64,000 nt of DNA from Microcoleus sp. LEGE 07076 (GCF_015207455.1 NZ_JADEWV010000005.1:1-64000); one strand, 5' to 3'. Positions 16,991-26,400 are shown, counted from the first letter of the stretch. Translations and numbers: made by a program. The notes: generated by a model from the sequence alone, not told the origin.

Positions 16991-17275
16991 ATAATTTTTT
17001 GGTTAAATAAATTATGACAGACTAATTGGCGATCGGCCCAAGGGCATATTGAACAACGAGCGCTCCTCGTCTAATTCTAGCGCCAACACCTCTAAAAGTC
17101 TGAATTGAATTGTACAAGCTGTTGGCGGTAATTCACGCCGCCAAGAATGTTATATCAACCCCTACAGCCGCAGGTAACGCATGAGAATGCTCATAACTTA
17201 ACCGGGCTTTTGGGTTCGTTGCAGCGGGAGCGACGGCTATGTCACTGTTTATTATTCTGATTCTTAACCTTCCCC
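16991..17275. other. Intergenic region, no gene seen
   Basis: The stretch between two minus-strand genes includes a short hairpin around 17121-17143 (TTGGCGG / CCGCCAA) and a GC-richer block around 17160-17245 that may be the remnant of an insertion sequence end. I cannot support a feature in it. Confidence 0.35.
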
Positions 17276-17944
17276 CTACGGATGAATCTGACTCAATATC
17301 ACCCGCAATCTGTCGTAATCATCCTTAAGCAAAACACTCAAACTCCTGCCCGCTTCCACCAACCAAGTTCGATCGCGCATTCGCAACTGATAAATCTCCC
17401 GAATCGTCGCAGCCGTCAGCGCATCCACAGGCGCATTCGTCACTCCCAGCAGCGTCCTCAAAAAATCCAACTGCACCGTAAAATCAATCACCTCATCCGG
17501 TTCGCAGCGGTAAACCGCCTGGTGAATTTGTGGCGGGCGCGGCGGCAAATACTGATAAATTGTACCCCTCGACGGGCCGTGGCCGTTCAACCTTTCCGGG
17601 GGCGCCTCAAACCCGACAATCGCCACTCGAAACTCGGTTTTGAGCATCGCAAAAATCTGCGGTTGTTCTTCCCGCAACTCCTCCAGCGACAAACCCAAAG
17701 CCCGAGCTCTGTGTACCGAGTCGATCGGGCTAGTCGTCGCGTAATAAACCACGCCGTAGATTTGATTTTTCGACTCTTCATCCTCGGCCTTCACCCAACT
17801 CCCAAAAGGCGGCATCACCGGAAAACTCAAGTCATCCGGTTCCAAACATTGAGCCATAAACTCCGAAGTTGCCGTCTCGATTACCTCAGCAATGCGATCG
17901 GGATGGCGCTCTTTTGTAGCAAATTGAGGTAAAGGTAAACGCAT
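17276..17944 (-). CDS. Conserved cyanobacterial protein, possible HAS-barrel domain
   Basis: A 222-residue soluble protein. The first 110 residues read as a beta-rich domain with GSWVKAEDE, YGVVYYATTSP and FRVAIVGFE strands, resembling the HAS-barrel that precedes HerA/FtsK-like ATPases, but no ATPase follows. The second half is helical (DALTAATIREIYQLRMRDR). The gene is of a type seen in many cyanobacteria. The domain name is a recollection and the function is unknown. The TTATTTG array sits directly upstream of its start, so any promoter must lie in or beyond the repeats. Confidence 0.7.
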   Translation of the reverse strand: MRLPLPQFATKERHPDRIAEVIETATSEFMAQCLEPDDLSFPVMPPFGSWVKAEDEESKNQIYGVVYYATTSPIDSVHRARALGLSLEELREEQPQIFAMLKTEFRVAIVGFEAPPERLNGHGPSRGTIYQYLPPRPPQIHQAVYRCEPDEVIDFTVQLDFLRTLLGVTNAPVDALTAATIREIYQLRMRDRTWLVEAGRSLSVLLKDDYDRLRVILSQIHP

Positions 17945-17952
17945 AGTTTTAG

Positions 17953-18096
17953 TTATTTGTTATTTGTTATTTGTTATTTGTTATTTGTTGTTTGTTATTT
18001 GTTATTTGTTATTTGTTATTTGTTGTTTGTTATTTGTTGTTTGTTATTTGTTATTTGTTGTTTGTTATTTGTTGTTTGTTATTTGTTATTTGTTGT
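17953..18096. repeat. TTATTTG / TTGTTTG heptamer array
   Basis: About 20 heptamers in tandem with only A/G changes between units. The same array type appears at 6445. The rest of 17945-18279 is free of genes; it includes the dispersed GTGGGGTGGGCATCCTGCCCGCCC word near 18138 and GTCATTA-type repeats. Confidence 0.95.
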
Positions 18097-18279
18097 TCTG
18101 CATTTAAATTATATGTCAATAAAAAATAAAACTCTTGTGGGGTGGGCATCCTGCCCGCCCTGAATATGCAATTCAAATGTGCGACAGCTTAGTCATTAGT
18201 CATTTGTTAGTTCCAATGCCCTGCGCGGGCCAATTCCCAATTCTCTTCAGACCAATAACTAATGACTAATGACCAATGA

Positions 18280-18471
18280 CTACTTCGCCCGACCGGCCGT
18301 AGCATCCACAAGTTCCAACTGCGACAGCCGGAACGCGATCAGCTTGTCCCAATTGCCCCCTTCAAAAAGTACCGCGACTTTCCCGTCGGTAACTCGCTGA
18401 ACAAGTCCTTGAAAGCCGTAGTAAATCTCGCCCTTATCTTTAACTCGAACTGCCGAACCTGGAAAAATCAT
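18280..18471 (-). CDS. ndhS: NAD(P)H dehydrogenase-like complex subunit S
   Basis: A 63-residue protein with an SH3-like fold pattern: [38 protein letters not shown] and FRLSQLELV. This matches cyanobacterial NdhS, the ferredoxin-binding subunit of the photosynthetic NDH-1 complex on the thylakoid membrane, which takes part in cyclic electron flow and respiration. The length fits the short cyanobacterial form. The gene stands alone here between repeat blocks. The start is ATG 18471. Confidence 0.92.
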   Translation of the reverse strand: MIFPGSAVRVKDKGEIYYGFQGLVQRVTDGKVAVLFEGGNWDKLIAFRLSQLELVDATAGRAK

Positions 18472-18543
18472 AATTGTTTGAATGTGATGTTTGCTCGTCT
18501 TTATAGCTTACCGTTTTTTCGCGATACCTGATTCTAAAACAGG

Positions 18544-18602
18544 CAAGATGCCTGTTCCACAAACACTCACAGCCAAGATGCCTGTTCCACAAACACTCAC
18601 AG
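18544..18602. repeat. Tandem 29-base repeat, two copies
   Basis: The unit CAAGATGCCTGTTCCACAAA plus nine more bases occurs at 18544-18572 and, unchanged, at 18574-18602. It is upstream of ndhS and carries a GGCAAGATGCC-like core known as a dispersed word in related genomes. Confidence 0.85.
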
Positions 18603-18666
18603 GTTTCTTGTGGGGTGTCGGGCCCGCCCATCAAAAGCCGATCGACTCGACAATCCAAGATGTGAG

Positions 18667-19737
18667 TTAAGCTAAGGCTGCTACAGAAACCTTACCGGCA
18701 ATCCGGCCGGCGATCGCCCGCAACTCCCTCGCCGAAGCAGAACCCGGTTGTCCCACGACAATTGGCACGCCCGAATCGCCACCTTCGCGCAACGGAATTT
18801 CCAGCGGAATGCGGCCTAACAGTGGCACTCCCAACTCAGCAGCCGTTCTTTCCCCGCCGCCGGAACCGAAAATATCATATTGCTTGTCGGGCATATCCGG
18901 CGGTACAAAATAGCTCATATTTTCCACAATTCCCAACACCGACACTCCCAACTGCTGGAACATCTTCAACCCCTTGCGGGAGTCCAACAAAGCCACCGTC
19001 TGCGGCGTAGTCACAATTACCACACCAGCCATCGGCACCGCTTGCGCCATCGTCAACTGCGCGTCTCCAGTACCCGGAGGCATATCGACAATCAGATAAT
19101 CTAAATCGCCCCAATTCGCCTGATAAAGGAACTGCCGGATGATTCCGTTCAACATCGGGCCGCGCCAAATTACAGGCTGGTCTTTCTCAATCAAAAACGC
19201 CATCGACACTAATTTGACGCCGTAATTAAAGGCCGGTTCCAGGATTTCCCCGCTTTTTCCGTCCTTAACCATCACTTTCGCATCTCCCAAACCCAACATA
19301 TTCGGGTCGTTGGGCCCATATATATCCGCATCCAGCAAACCCACCTTAGCGCCGGTTTGCGCCAGCGCTACGGCCACATTTACCGCTACCGTGCTTTTGC
19401 CGACGCCGCCTTTGCCGCTGGAAATTGCGATAATATTTTTAACGCCTTCAATGCCTTGGCGATCGACCACTCCCTTCTGCTGGGGAGTCTCGGCTGTCAC
19501 ATCCACAGTCACTTTTTCCACTCCTGGCAACTGTTTGACCGCTTTTTGGCAATCTTCGACAATAAACTCTCGCAGCGGGCAAGCAGGCGTTGTCAGCACT
19601 AAAGTAAAACTGACGACACCGCCGTCAATTTTAATGTTACGAATCATGTTCAATTCCACCAAACTTTTTTGCAGTTCGGGGTCTTGGACAGGTCGCAGGA
19701 TTTCTAAGACTGAACTAATATCGAGTGTATTTGGCAT
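18667..19737 (-). CDS. mrp: Mrp/NBP35-family Fe-S cluster carrier ATPase
   Basis: A 356-residue P-loop protein. Residues 1-80 form a MIP18/DUF59 domain (DPELQKSLVEL, with TTPACPL), and the ATPase follows with deviant Walker A GKGGVGKST at about 108-116, LLDADIYGPN, and YLIVDMPPGTGD. It likely carries iron-sulfur clusters to target proteins. The CxxC pair that holds the cluster in many Mrp proteins is absent: the segment reads ENMSYFVPPDMPDKQYD. This seems typical of cyanobacterial forms. ATG 19737 follows a GGAG site at good spacing; an upstream in-frame codon adds only five residues. Confidence 0.92.
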   Translation of the reverse strand: MPNTLDISSVLEILRPVQDPELQKSLVELNMIRNIKIDGGVVSFTLVLTTPACPLREFIVEDCQKAVKQLPGVEKVTVDVTAETPQQKGVVDRQGIEGVKNIIAISSGKGGVGKSTVAVNVAVALAQTGAKVGLLDADIYGPNDPNMLGLGDAKVMVKDGKSGEILEPAFNYGVKLVSMAFLIEKDQPVIWRGPMLNGIIRQFLYQANWGDLDYLIVDMPPGTGDAQLTMAQAVPMAGVVIVTTPQTVALLDSRKGLKMFQQLGVSVLGIVENMSYFVPPDMPDKQYDIFGSGGGERTAAELGVPLLGRIPLEIPLREGGDSGVPIVVGQPGSASARELRAIAGRIAGKVSVAALA

Positions 19738-19927
19738 TGTTTTCTCCACCATAGCTCTGCAATTGGGTTTGCGAATTTTCGCTCGCAGGTTAAAGTATAT
19801 TTTTGTTGCTATTTTTTAATGTATCTTCATTGCGATCATTTGCAGACCTGCGGTGGCATAATGACATGACGACTGGATTTGGGAATCATCGCCCATCTAA
19901 GACTCAAATCTGACAGCAGAAATTCTT

Positions 19928-20971
19928 ATGACAGTTTCTACCACACTTAAAACCAACTCTTCCACGTTTTTGCCGCCCGCTGACTCTAGAGCTAGAGTCA
20001 GCCAATTTATGAAATCCCTACAAGACGAAATTTGTCAAGCCCTCGAACAGCTCGACGGCGAAGGCAAATTTAAGGAGGACTCTTGGGAACGCTCCGAAGG
20101 CGGGGGCGGACGTTCTCGCGTTATGCGCGAAGGTAATGTGTTTGAACAAGGCGGAGTGAATTTTTCCCAAGTTTGGGGCGAAAGTTTGCCAGCTTTGATT
20201 CTTGCCAAGCACCCAGAAGCAGCCGGTCACGATTTTTACGCCACCGGAACTTCGATGGTGCTGCACCCCCGCAATCCCTACTTGCCTACGGTTCACCTGA
20301 ATTACCGCTATTTCGAGGCAGGGCCGATTTGGTGGTTTGGCGGCGGTGTCGATTTGACTCCTTATTACCCGTTGGCTGAGGATGCAGCTCATTTTCACAA
20401 AACTCTGAAAGCAGCTTGCGACAAACACCACTCGGACTATTACCAGACATTTAAACTCTGGTGCGATGAATATTTTTACCTGCCTCACCGCCAAGAAACT
20501 CGGGGCGTCGGCGGCCTGTTTTTTGATTACCAAAACGGTCAAGGCCCGCTTTACCGCGACCAAAATGTCAAAGGAAAAGCTGCTGAATACAGCAAGAATG
20601 CCGGAAACCCCGATCGCCGAAGCTGGGAGTCGCTGTTCGCCTTCGTACAGGACTGCGGGCGGGCATTTTTGCCGGCTTACACCCCAATTGTTGAAAAGCA
20701 CCGATCGAAAGAATACGGCGATCGCCAGCGCGATTTCCAACTTTACCGCCGCGGCCGTTACGTTGAATTTAACTTAGTGTACGATCGAGGCACAACCTTT
20801 GGTTTACAAACCAACGGACGCACCGAATCGATTCTCATGTCCCTGCCACCTCTGGTACGCTGGGAATACTGCTACGAGCCAGAACCCAACTCTCCAGAAG
20901 CCGAACTCTACTCGAAGTTCTTAAAACCGCAAGATTGGGCGAATTGGATGCCTCAGCAGTCACCGACCTGA
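19928..20971 (+). CDS. hemF: Oxygen-dependent coproporphyrinogen III oxidase
   Basis: A 347-residue enzyme that converts coproporphyrinogen III to protoporphyrinogen IX with oxygen, in heme and chlorophyll synthesis. The HemF blocks are all present: [10 protein letters not shown] near residue 57, the [18 protein letters not shown] stretch around 115, [25 protein letters not shown], and near the end [19 protein letters not shown]. Length is usual for the family. It is divergent from mrp, 190 bases apart. Start ATG 19928. Confidence 0.97.
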   Translation: MTVSTTLKTNSSTFLPPADSRARVSQFMKSLQDEICQALEQLDGEGKFKEDSWERSEGGGGRSRVMREGNVFEQGGVNFSQVWGESLPALILAKHPEAAGHDFYATGTSMVLHPRNPYLPTVHLNYRYFEAGPIWWFGGGVDLTPYYPLAEDAAHFHKTLKAACDKHHSDYYQTFKLWCDEYFYLPHRQETRGVGGLFFDYQNGQGPLYRDQNVKGKAAEYSKNAGNPDRRSWESLFAFVQDCGRAFLPAYTPIVEKHRSKEYGDRQRDFQLYRRGRYVEFNLVYDRGTTFGLQTNGRTESILMSLPPLVRWEYCYEPEPNSPEAELYSKFLKPQDWANWMPQQSPT

Positions 20972-21031
20972 GTTAAACTACTGAGAAAGTAACCACCGCG
21001 ATAAATAGTAATAAATTTGAGGGAAGGGTCA

Positions 21032-21394
21032 GTGATTCATATTGATCAAAAAACCCACACGCTATCTGACGGTACAACAGTTATCGTCTTAGCACCGACA
21101 GGACGCTTGGACATCACGACAGCTTGGCAATTCCGCCTCAAGTTGCAAGAATGTATTTCCAAACTCAGTCGCCATGTCGTAGTGAATCTTGGTCAGGTAA
21201 ACTTTATCGATAGCTCTGGCCTGACCTCGTTGGTAGCAGGTATGCGCGATGCGGATAAAGTCAAGGGAAGCTTCCGCATTTGCAATGTTCATCCAGAAGC
21301 CAAACTGGTGTTTGAAGTCACCATGATGGATTCTGTGTTTGAAATCTTTGAAACGGAAGAAGAAGCTCTAGAGGGGGTGCCGCGCGCCAGTTGA
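21032..21394 (+). CDS. STAS-domain anti-sigma factor antagonist
   Basis: A 120-residue single-domain STAS protein. The phosphorylatable Ser lies in NFIDSSGLTSLV (Ser61/62), and strand-helix order is as in SpoIIAA/RsbV. Such proteins bind or release an anti-sigma factor depending on Ser phosphorylation. No anti-sigma kinase or sigma factor gene is adjacent. GTG 21032 is preferred, because a GAGGGAAGG ribosome site ends a few bases before it; the TTG at 21017 in the same frame lies on that site. It follows hemF by 60 bases. Confidence 0.85.
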   Translation: MIHIDQKTHTLSDGTTVIVLAPTGRLDITTAWQFRLKLQECISKLSRHVVVNLGQVNFIDSSGLTSLVAGMRDADKVKGSFRICNVHPEAKLVFEVTMMDSVFEIFETEEEALEGVPRAS

Positions 21395-21542
21395 GCGTTC
21401 CTGCTGGCATCGGTTTCGGTTTAAACAAACATTCACGTGCCGGAGCGGGTTGAAGAGCGGGCGGTAAAAATTACCCGTTCTTCTTGGGTTCCTCCCTCGT
21501 TCGGACGAAAGTTTGAATTGCAGGGCGGTTGATACCGCCGTC

Positions 21543-22181
21543 TTATCCGCTCGACCGCGTATTGGCCAATACCTCAGCAGCAAAATCCTGACGCTTGACA
21601 AATCTAAAAGGGCCCATTAAAGCTCCCCAGATAGCCTTGCCTGTCGTGGGGCTTATTCCTTTGTCGTAGCTGAGAAATTCCTCGTCAGCAGCTTCAAATC
21701 CCAAGTCTACTTGGTAATTTTGCCCGCCGTAGGCAAAGCTGCAGCGAGTGCCCTGGGGCAGAGATGCCCGAAAACGATAGCGGTTTGAGCCGAAATTTTG
21801 CACCGCAACGGAGAGGGTGCAGCCCGGGAGGAGTTCGATTTGCTCCCTGGTTACTTTTGCCAGCAAGTCCCGGTTGCTACCTGCTCCTTTGACGGCTGCA
21901 ATATCCTTGAACATATAATACTGAGCTTCTATAAGTCCCGGCGCTGTCTTTACGTGCCTCAGTTGCACGATGCGAGGGCGGTAGGGCTTGTCTAACTCCA
22001 GAATGTTGGCTTGTTCGGCAAACAGGGCAATGCTGGGCTCGGAAAATAGAGCCGACGGCAGGGGTCTTTGCCACAAACGAAGGTGGACGTACCAAGCCGG
22101 GTTGAAGAGCGCTTGTTCCCGGTTGTCAAAGTCGCCCGCCATGTAATGGGCTAAAGCTATTAATTCAGAAGAAATTGTCAT
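21543..22181 (-). CDS. CpcT/CpeT-family phycobiliprotein chromophore lyase
   Basis: A 212-residue protein with the CpcT/CpeT pattern: an N-terminal helix with LAHYMAGDFDNREQA, then WYVHLRLWQRPLP, RIVQLRH, the YYMFKD segment, a Cys-containing LLPGCTLSV, and the CSFAYGGQNYQVDLGFEA block close to the end. Members attach phycocyanobilin or phycoerythrobilin to Cys of phycobiliprotein beta subunits (position 153-type sites), or act as their chaperones. Whether this copy is CpcT itself or a paralogue cannot be told. No phycobiliprotein genes lie nearby. Confidence 0.88.
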   Translation of the reverse strand: MTISSELIALAHYMAGDFDNREQALFNPAWYVHLRLWQRPLPSALFSEPSIALFAEQANILELDKPYRPRIVQLRHVKTAPGLIEAQYYMFKDIAAVKGAGSNRDLLAKVTREQIELLPGCTLSVAVQNFGSNRYRFRASLPQGTRCSFAYGGQNYQVDLGFEAADEEFLSYDKGISPTTGKAIWGALMGPFRFVKRQDFAAEVLANTRSSG

Positions 22182-22662
22182 GTTCGTTTGATTGTTGATG
22201 GTTTTAGCTTCCTAGGGTTCACACCAGACCGCTCCCCGGGCGCCCCCTTAAAAAAAGAGGGAACAAGAATTTGCTCTCTCGTCCCCTTTTTTAAGCCGGA
22301 TGCGAGGGAATTTCCCCAGAATAAACAGTTTTAACTGAAATTTAGTGGATTTTGGCTTGACACTAAAAACTTATTGTGGTAAGAGTTGCGAGATTGGGCT
22401 GGGAAACTCAGAAGATTAGATTAGTCAGCGATCCCACAAGAGCTATGATTGTAAAGATACTTGGGTTTTGCCCTGGTAGTGCGACAGATTATTTGTTGCT
22501 GCCGATCGCGCGTAAAATCTTCTCAATAAAATTTTGCCTCGCTGTATGGGCGGCACAACTAAAAAACTGGCAATATTTGTCAGCCCGATCGCCAATCGAC
22601 TCCCCCGACTTTACTCACGCCGCGCGCGGGCTGCGGCAAAATTATTTATCTATAAGACTCAG
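22182..22662. other. Intergenic region between divergent cpcT-like gene and thf1
   Basis: About 480 bases with no convincing gene. An imperfect inverted repeat around 22240-22300 (CTTAAAAAAAGAGGG and CCCCTTTTTTAAG) belongs to the C-run/G-run palindrome family seen at 30351. Open frames across 22376-22662 lack coding character, apart from being in frame with thf1 near the end. The promoters of both neighbours should lie here. Confidence 0.45.
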
Positions 22663-23376
22663 GTGAACAATAACCGTACTGTTTCAGATACTAAGCGAAG
22701 TTTCTATACGATTCACACTCGACCGATCAACTCAATTTACCGTCGAGTGGTGGAAGAGTTGATGGTAGAAATGCACTTGCTTTCGGCGAATGCCGATTTT
22801 CAATACGACCCGATTTATGCTTTGGGCGTGGTGACAGCTTTCGATCGATTCATGCTCGGGTACGCCCCTGAAGCAGACAGACTTTCGATTTTTAACGCTT
22901 TGTGCAAGTCCCTAGAAGAAGACCCTGAGCGCTACAAACAAGACGCTCACCGCTTGGAAAGCTTGGCTGCTCGACTTTCCCCGACAGAGTTGCTCTCGTG
23001 GATCGATCGCTCCACCAGCTTTGAAGATACAGGAGATTTGCAAGCGTCCCTAGGGGCGATCGCCAGCAACGCTCAATTTAAGTACAGCCGCTTGTTCGCG
23101 ATCGGCTTGTTCTCGCTGTTAGAAAAATCTGACCCCGACATGGTAAAAGACCAAGAAACGCGAAACGACGCGATCGCCAAAATCTGTGTGGCATTGCACC
23201 TGCCTGAAGAAAAAGTTAGCAAAGATTTAGATTTGTACCGCAGCAATTTGGAAAAAATGGTCCAAGCGCGAATAGTGCTTCAAGATGTGATCGAAGCGGA
23301 ACGCAAAAAACGGTCGAAGCGAGAGATAAAAGTTACCGCCAGCCCCTCGGCAGACGCTTCTGAGAGTAACAATTAA
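22663..23376 (+). CDS. thf1: Thylakoid formation protein Thf1 / Psb29
   Basis: A 237-residue helical protein needed for photosystem II biogenesis and FtsH complex stability at the thylakoid. It begins with the family's NNNRTVSDTKRSFY and has the HTRPINSIYRRVVEEL, YDPIYALGVVTAFDRFM and YSRLFAIGLFSLLE blocks, then a charged C-terminal helix (EAERKKRSKREIK) and a low-complexity tail. The start is GTG 22663. The frame is open further upstream to an ATG at 22534, but those residues do not belong to the family. Confidence 0.95.
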   Translation: MNNNRTVSDTKRSFYTIHTRPINSIYRRVVEELMVEMHLLSANADFQYDPIYALGVVTAFDRFMLGYAPEADRLSIFNALCKSLEEDPERYKQDAHRLESLAARLSPTELLSWIDRSTSFEDTGDLQASLGAIASNAQFKYSRLFAIGLFSLLEKSDPDMVKDQETRNDAIAKICVALHLPEEKVSKDLDLYRSNLEKMVQARIVLQDVIEAERKKRSKREIKVTASPSADASESNN

Positions 23377-23678
23377 TCGCTTGAAGGACGAAGGCTATAA
23401 GGCTTTGTTCAGGGTTAAAAAACCAGAAAAAAGATTTTTTAGTTTTTAATAACAAATAAAACTCTTAAATATAAGTTTTTTGTTCTTGAATTCTGACAGA
23501 TGCCTTCTGCCTTGCGACCTCCTGTCCCCTCGGTTAACCACGATCGAACCGTTTTTACAGGTAATTGACCGGACATAATATCAAAGTTGAATCTTGGTGG
23601 CTCAACAACTAGAAATCCCGCTTTCCGATCGAGAGAGCGGGATCGACTTAACCACCTAAGAAAGCCGTTGGGGCGGTA
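23377..23678. other. Intergenic region between convergent thf1 and comFB
   Basis: No gene is seen. It is AT-rich after thf1, with one clear hairpin near the end that is listed separately. Confidence 0.5.
23615..23643. terminator. Hairpin between convergent thf1 and comFB
   Basis: An 11-base stem with one mismatch (ATCCCGCTTTC / GAGAGCGGGAT) and a seven-base loop. It could end both transcripts, though no long T-run follows. Confidence 0.55.
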
Positions 23679-24215
23679 CTACGGCTGCGGCTCAAAATTA
23701 GTGGCGTTAGCTTGCAGCCAAGTGCTTAGCTGCGAAAGAACTTCGTTTCCAGAAGACTTGCCCAAAGCTGTGGGGTTTGGGGTGTCTGGCCTGTCCAAGT
23801 TACGGGCGATGGCTGCGTTGACTTCTTTGGAAATCAAATCGTGAAGTTGCTCTTTAGCCCTAGCCCTTTGAAAATGAGCTCCCTCTTCCGTCGTAGCGTA
23901 CAGGGGCGGCAGCCTATTTAAAGCATAAGCAGCAATATCTCCCACATCCAGACTCAAGTCGCTCGTCGCCTCAATATCGGCCACCCTAGCGATCGCATCG
24001 CTCAGCACCAACTCTTCCATCACGTTGATGAACTGTTTGCGCGGCAGAACCACAACTTCTCCGGTCAACAACGACCCCATGAGACGATCGAGAGCCATGT
24101 ACTCTTCGATCGACAATTCCGAAGCCGTATTGCAGATCCGTCCAACCTCAGCCTCCATAGACGGCGTTAAATAGCCGTCTTGCAAAGCCTGCTCAACAAT
24201 TTTTTCAATACTCAT
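23679..24215 (-). CDS. comFB: ComFB-family protein
   Basis: A 178-residue protein with a helical N-terminal part (about 1-60, MSIEKIVEQALQDGYLT) and a ComFB domain after it: KQFINVMEELVLSDAIARV, DVGDIAAYALNRLPPLYATTEEG, and QLHDLISKEVNAAIARN. ComFB proteins are linked to late competence, and recent work describes cyanobacterial members as receptors of cyclic dinucleotides. The Pro/Gly-rich C-terminus looks flexible. No other competence genes are in the window. Confidence 0.85.
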   Translation of the reverse strand: MSIEKIVEQALQDGYLTPSMEAEVGRICNTASELSIEEYMALDRLMGSLLTGEVVVLPRKQFINVMEELVLSDAIARVADIEATSDLSLDVGDIAAYALNRLPPLYATTEEGAHFQRARAKEQLHDLISKEVNAAIARNLDRPDTPNPTALGKSSGNEVLSQLSTWLQANATNFEPQP

Positions 24216-24427
24216 ATATGCTTCCCGCTCAACGGCATCATCAATACAGTTTTGTTTTTTAAAGACGCGATTGCTGGCGTCTAGAGATTCGAGTTTTGAG
24301 GATTGAGTTGAGAATTTTGATATAAATCCTAACTCAATACTGATAACCCAGAACAGTTATTTGTGTACCCCAGCCACAAACTTACCCCATAATTGACTGT
24401 TAAATTCGTCAAAACCAGTAAAAATTC

Positions 24428-25369
24428 TTATTCAACACCCTGAAGCCTCCAAGGTACCGGATCGATCGCCTGCCCGTGCACGTAAAGCCCCCAGTGCAGG
24501 TGAGGGCCCGTCGAAGCCCCAGTTGACCCCAAAGCACCAATTACTTGACCTGCTTGCACCAAATCGCCTTCCTTGACATCAATCCGGCTCAAGTGCATCA
24601 AAATACTTGCTACCCCTTGACCGTGGTCGATCCCAACCACATTTCCGTGGATTTTAAACCCTTGAGATTCGCGTCCCACCAGAGATACCCGACCAGCAGC
24701 AGGTGCAACTACAGGCGAACCGTAAGCACCGGCGTAATCGACGCCACGGTGGTAGTAGTCTTTAGCAAATACCCCATTATAATACCGGCGCACCCCGTAA
24801 ATAGTAGTAATTTCGCCCGAGTTGGGGCGCAACAATTTGCCGTTCCAAAATTTTTGGGTTGTCACCAGTGCTTTAAAGGCGTCTACGCGATCGAATTCAG
24901 CATCAGTACCTTCGGAGTCTTTACCCGGAGGTAGCCAGATAGATTGAGTCGGAAAATTGCGATCGCGCACTTCCACGTTCAACTTCTGCACTTGTCCGTC
25001 ACCCGAGACTTGAACAACGCGGGCACCGGGTTTCTCCACTGGTGTCGTCGGTAGCAGGGCCCGAAAGCGACTATTGCCGATCGGAAAAGCAGGGTAATTT
25101 TTCTGCTGTACAGAAACCGTTGGAGTTTCCCCCCTGTTACCGTCAACCTGAATCATTACTGACAGCGTATCTCCAAGTTGCGGATTTTGGGGGGTGACAA
25201 CTACCTGCAAAGCTTGCACTGGCAGGGCAAAACTCAGAAACCCCGCAACAGTGACCCCGCTGAAAGTAGCGATTAGCTGATTTTCTTTCAACTGCCGCCA
25301 CCGCAATATTACACCCGCCACTATTTCCATACCTTCCCCGCAGTTACCTCGATTCACAGTCGTTGTCAT
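24428..25369 (-). CDS. M23-family metallopeptidase (LytM domain), exported
   Basis: A 313-residue peptidoglycan endopeptidase-like protein. A hydrophobic export segment is at about residues 32-53, ending in LPVQALQ. A beta-rich domain of about 90 residues follows, then the LytM/M23 domain with zinc ligands in YHRGVDYAG (H and D of HxxxD near 207-211), a histidine in LMHLSRID, and HLHWGLYV (HxH near 290-292). All ligands are kept, so it should be active on cell wall peptides. The ATG at 25369 is used; a GTG one codon upstream is possible. A start at Met14 would still keep the signal. Confidence 0.9.
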   Translation of the reverse strand: MTTTVNRGNCGEGMEIVAGVILRWRQLKENQLIATFSGVTVAGFLSFALPVQALQVVVTPQNPQLGDTLSVMIQVDGNRGETPTVSVQQKNYPAFPIGNSRFRALLPTTPVEKPGARVVQVSGDGQVQKLNVEVRDRNFPTQSIWLPPGKDSEGTDAEFDRVDAFKALVTTQKFWNGKLLRPNSGEITTIYGVRRYYNGVFAKDYYHRGVDYAGAYGSPVVAPAAGRVSLVGRESQGFKIHGNVVGIDHGQGVASILMHLSRIDVKEGDLVQAGQVIGALGSTGASTGPHLHWGLYVHGQAIDPVPWRLQGVE

Positions 25370-25614
25370 CACCGATATCCTTAGTTTTTGTCTACCTAAT
25401 GTTACACAAAGTAGCTAAATCTAGGGTGCTAAGCTCAGGCGCATCTAAATTTGACCACATCACATCAAGTTTCCTGTGGGGTGTCGTGCCCGCCCCAAAA
25501 TACAATGCAAGATGCGTAGCAGCTTATCACTACAAAAAAGTACGATCGCCCTCTCCGGAAAAGTACAAAATAATTTGTCAAAACAGAGAAAATTCCCCAG
25601 CCTTCCTCAAACCC

Positions 25615-26400
25615 ATGAATCACACCTCTGACAGCAACTCCCCGTTAGACAATTTCATGCAATCCTTGGGCATCGACCCCCATCAACCAAACAACATCGA
25701 ACATTCTCACAACAACTTACACCTCAACGACCACAACCTCAACCACCCAGCAACATCAGACATCTCCCACAGCGATTGGACTGATAATTCCCACAATTTC
25801 AGCCAGCAACATCCCCAAAGCGACTGGACTCACAGCCACGATATTCACAACGTGGATAATCAGTGGCAAAATCCCGAAAACGGATTTGTAACAGAAACTT
25901 CAGCAACTCACAGCGATTGGACTAATAATTCCCACAATATCAACCAGCAACATCACCAAACAAACTGGACTCACAGCGACGACACTTACCACCAAAATAC
26001 TCACCAGCCAAATTCCGAAACCGGATTTACATCAGCCACAAATCATCACGACAACCACATAAATGCAGCACCGCACGTCCTTAACTCATCCCATTCTAGT
26101 TCTGGAGACTGCCCATTTATTCACATAGACCGCACCGGCGGCGTACACCTGCACAAACTCGACGGAACCACACAAATAGTAGGTCATGTCAACGGGCGAG
26201 ACTTTTACAACTCAGCCTATGACCATATTGGATATCTCGGTAAAGACGGACACATTTATCGTTGGGCTGATGACACTTCCGTAGGACGAGTAGAATCAGG
26301 ACACATTTATCGAGAAAATGGCAAAGAAGTCGGTAGAGCCGATACCGATTTAGAAGGTGCAGCCCATATGTTATTTGCCGTTCGCGGCGGCACTTACTAA
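25615..26400 (+). CDS. His/Asn-rich repeat protein with a beta-repeat C-terminal domain
   Basis: A 261-residue protein of two parts. Residues 1-160 are very rich in His, Asn, Ser and Gln and contain a duplicated unit: SHSDWTDNSHNFSQQH and THSDWTNNSHNINQQH, each followed by a related WTHS segment about 20 residues on. Residues 165-261 form a beta-repeat domain with GYLGKDGHIYRWAD and RVESGHIYRENGKEVGRA; this recalls 4-fold beta-flower type domains, but I am not sure. The many His may bind metal. No signal peptide is seen. ATG 25615 is chosen because the frame upstream (to 25363) has no coding character. Confidence 0.65.
   Translation: MNHTSDSNSPLDNFMQSLGIDPHQPNNIEHSHNNLHLNDHNLNHPATSDISHSDWTDNSHNFSQQHPQSDWTHSHDIHNVDNQWQNPENGFVTETSATHSDWTNNSHNINQQHHQTNWTHSDDTYHQNTHQPNSETGFTSATNHHDNHINAAPHVLNSSHSSSGDCPFIHIDRTGGVHLHKLDGTTQIVGHVNGRDFYNSAYDHIGYLGKDGHIYRWADDTSVGRVESGHIYRENGKEVGRADTDLEGAAHMLFAVRGGTY

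Noticed and set aside
17160-17245. GC-rich block as an insertion sequence end or guide-RNA remnant
   Set aside because: No transposase relic, clear ends or target duplication could be recognised by eye.
17282-17932. 216-codon plus-strand open frame
   Set aside because: It mirrors the minus-strand HAS-barrel-like gene and has the Arg/His/Gln-rich composition of an antisense frame.
17957-18163. Open frame with a repeating LFVICYLL-type hydrophobic peptide
   Set aside because: It is the translation of the TTATTTG heptamer array. A seven-base unit read in threes gives a seven-residue repeat, with no sign of a real gene.
20018-20740. 240-codon minus-strand open frame
   Set aside because: It lies fully inside hemF on the other strand, which matches its family over the whole length.
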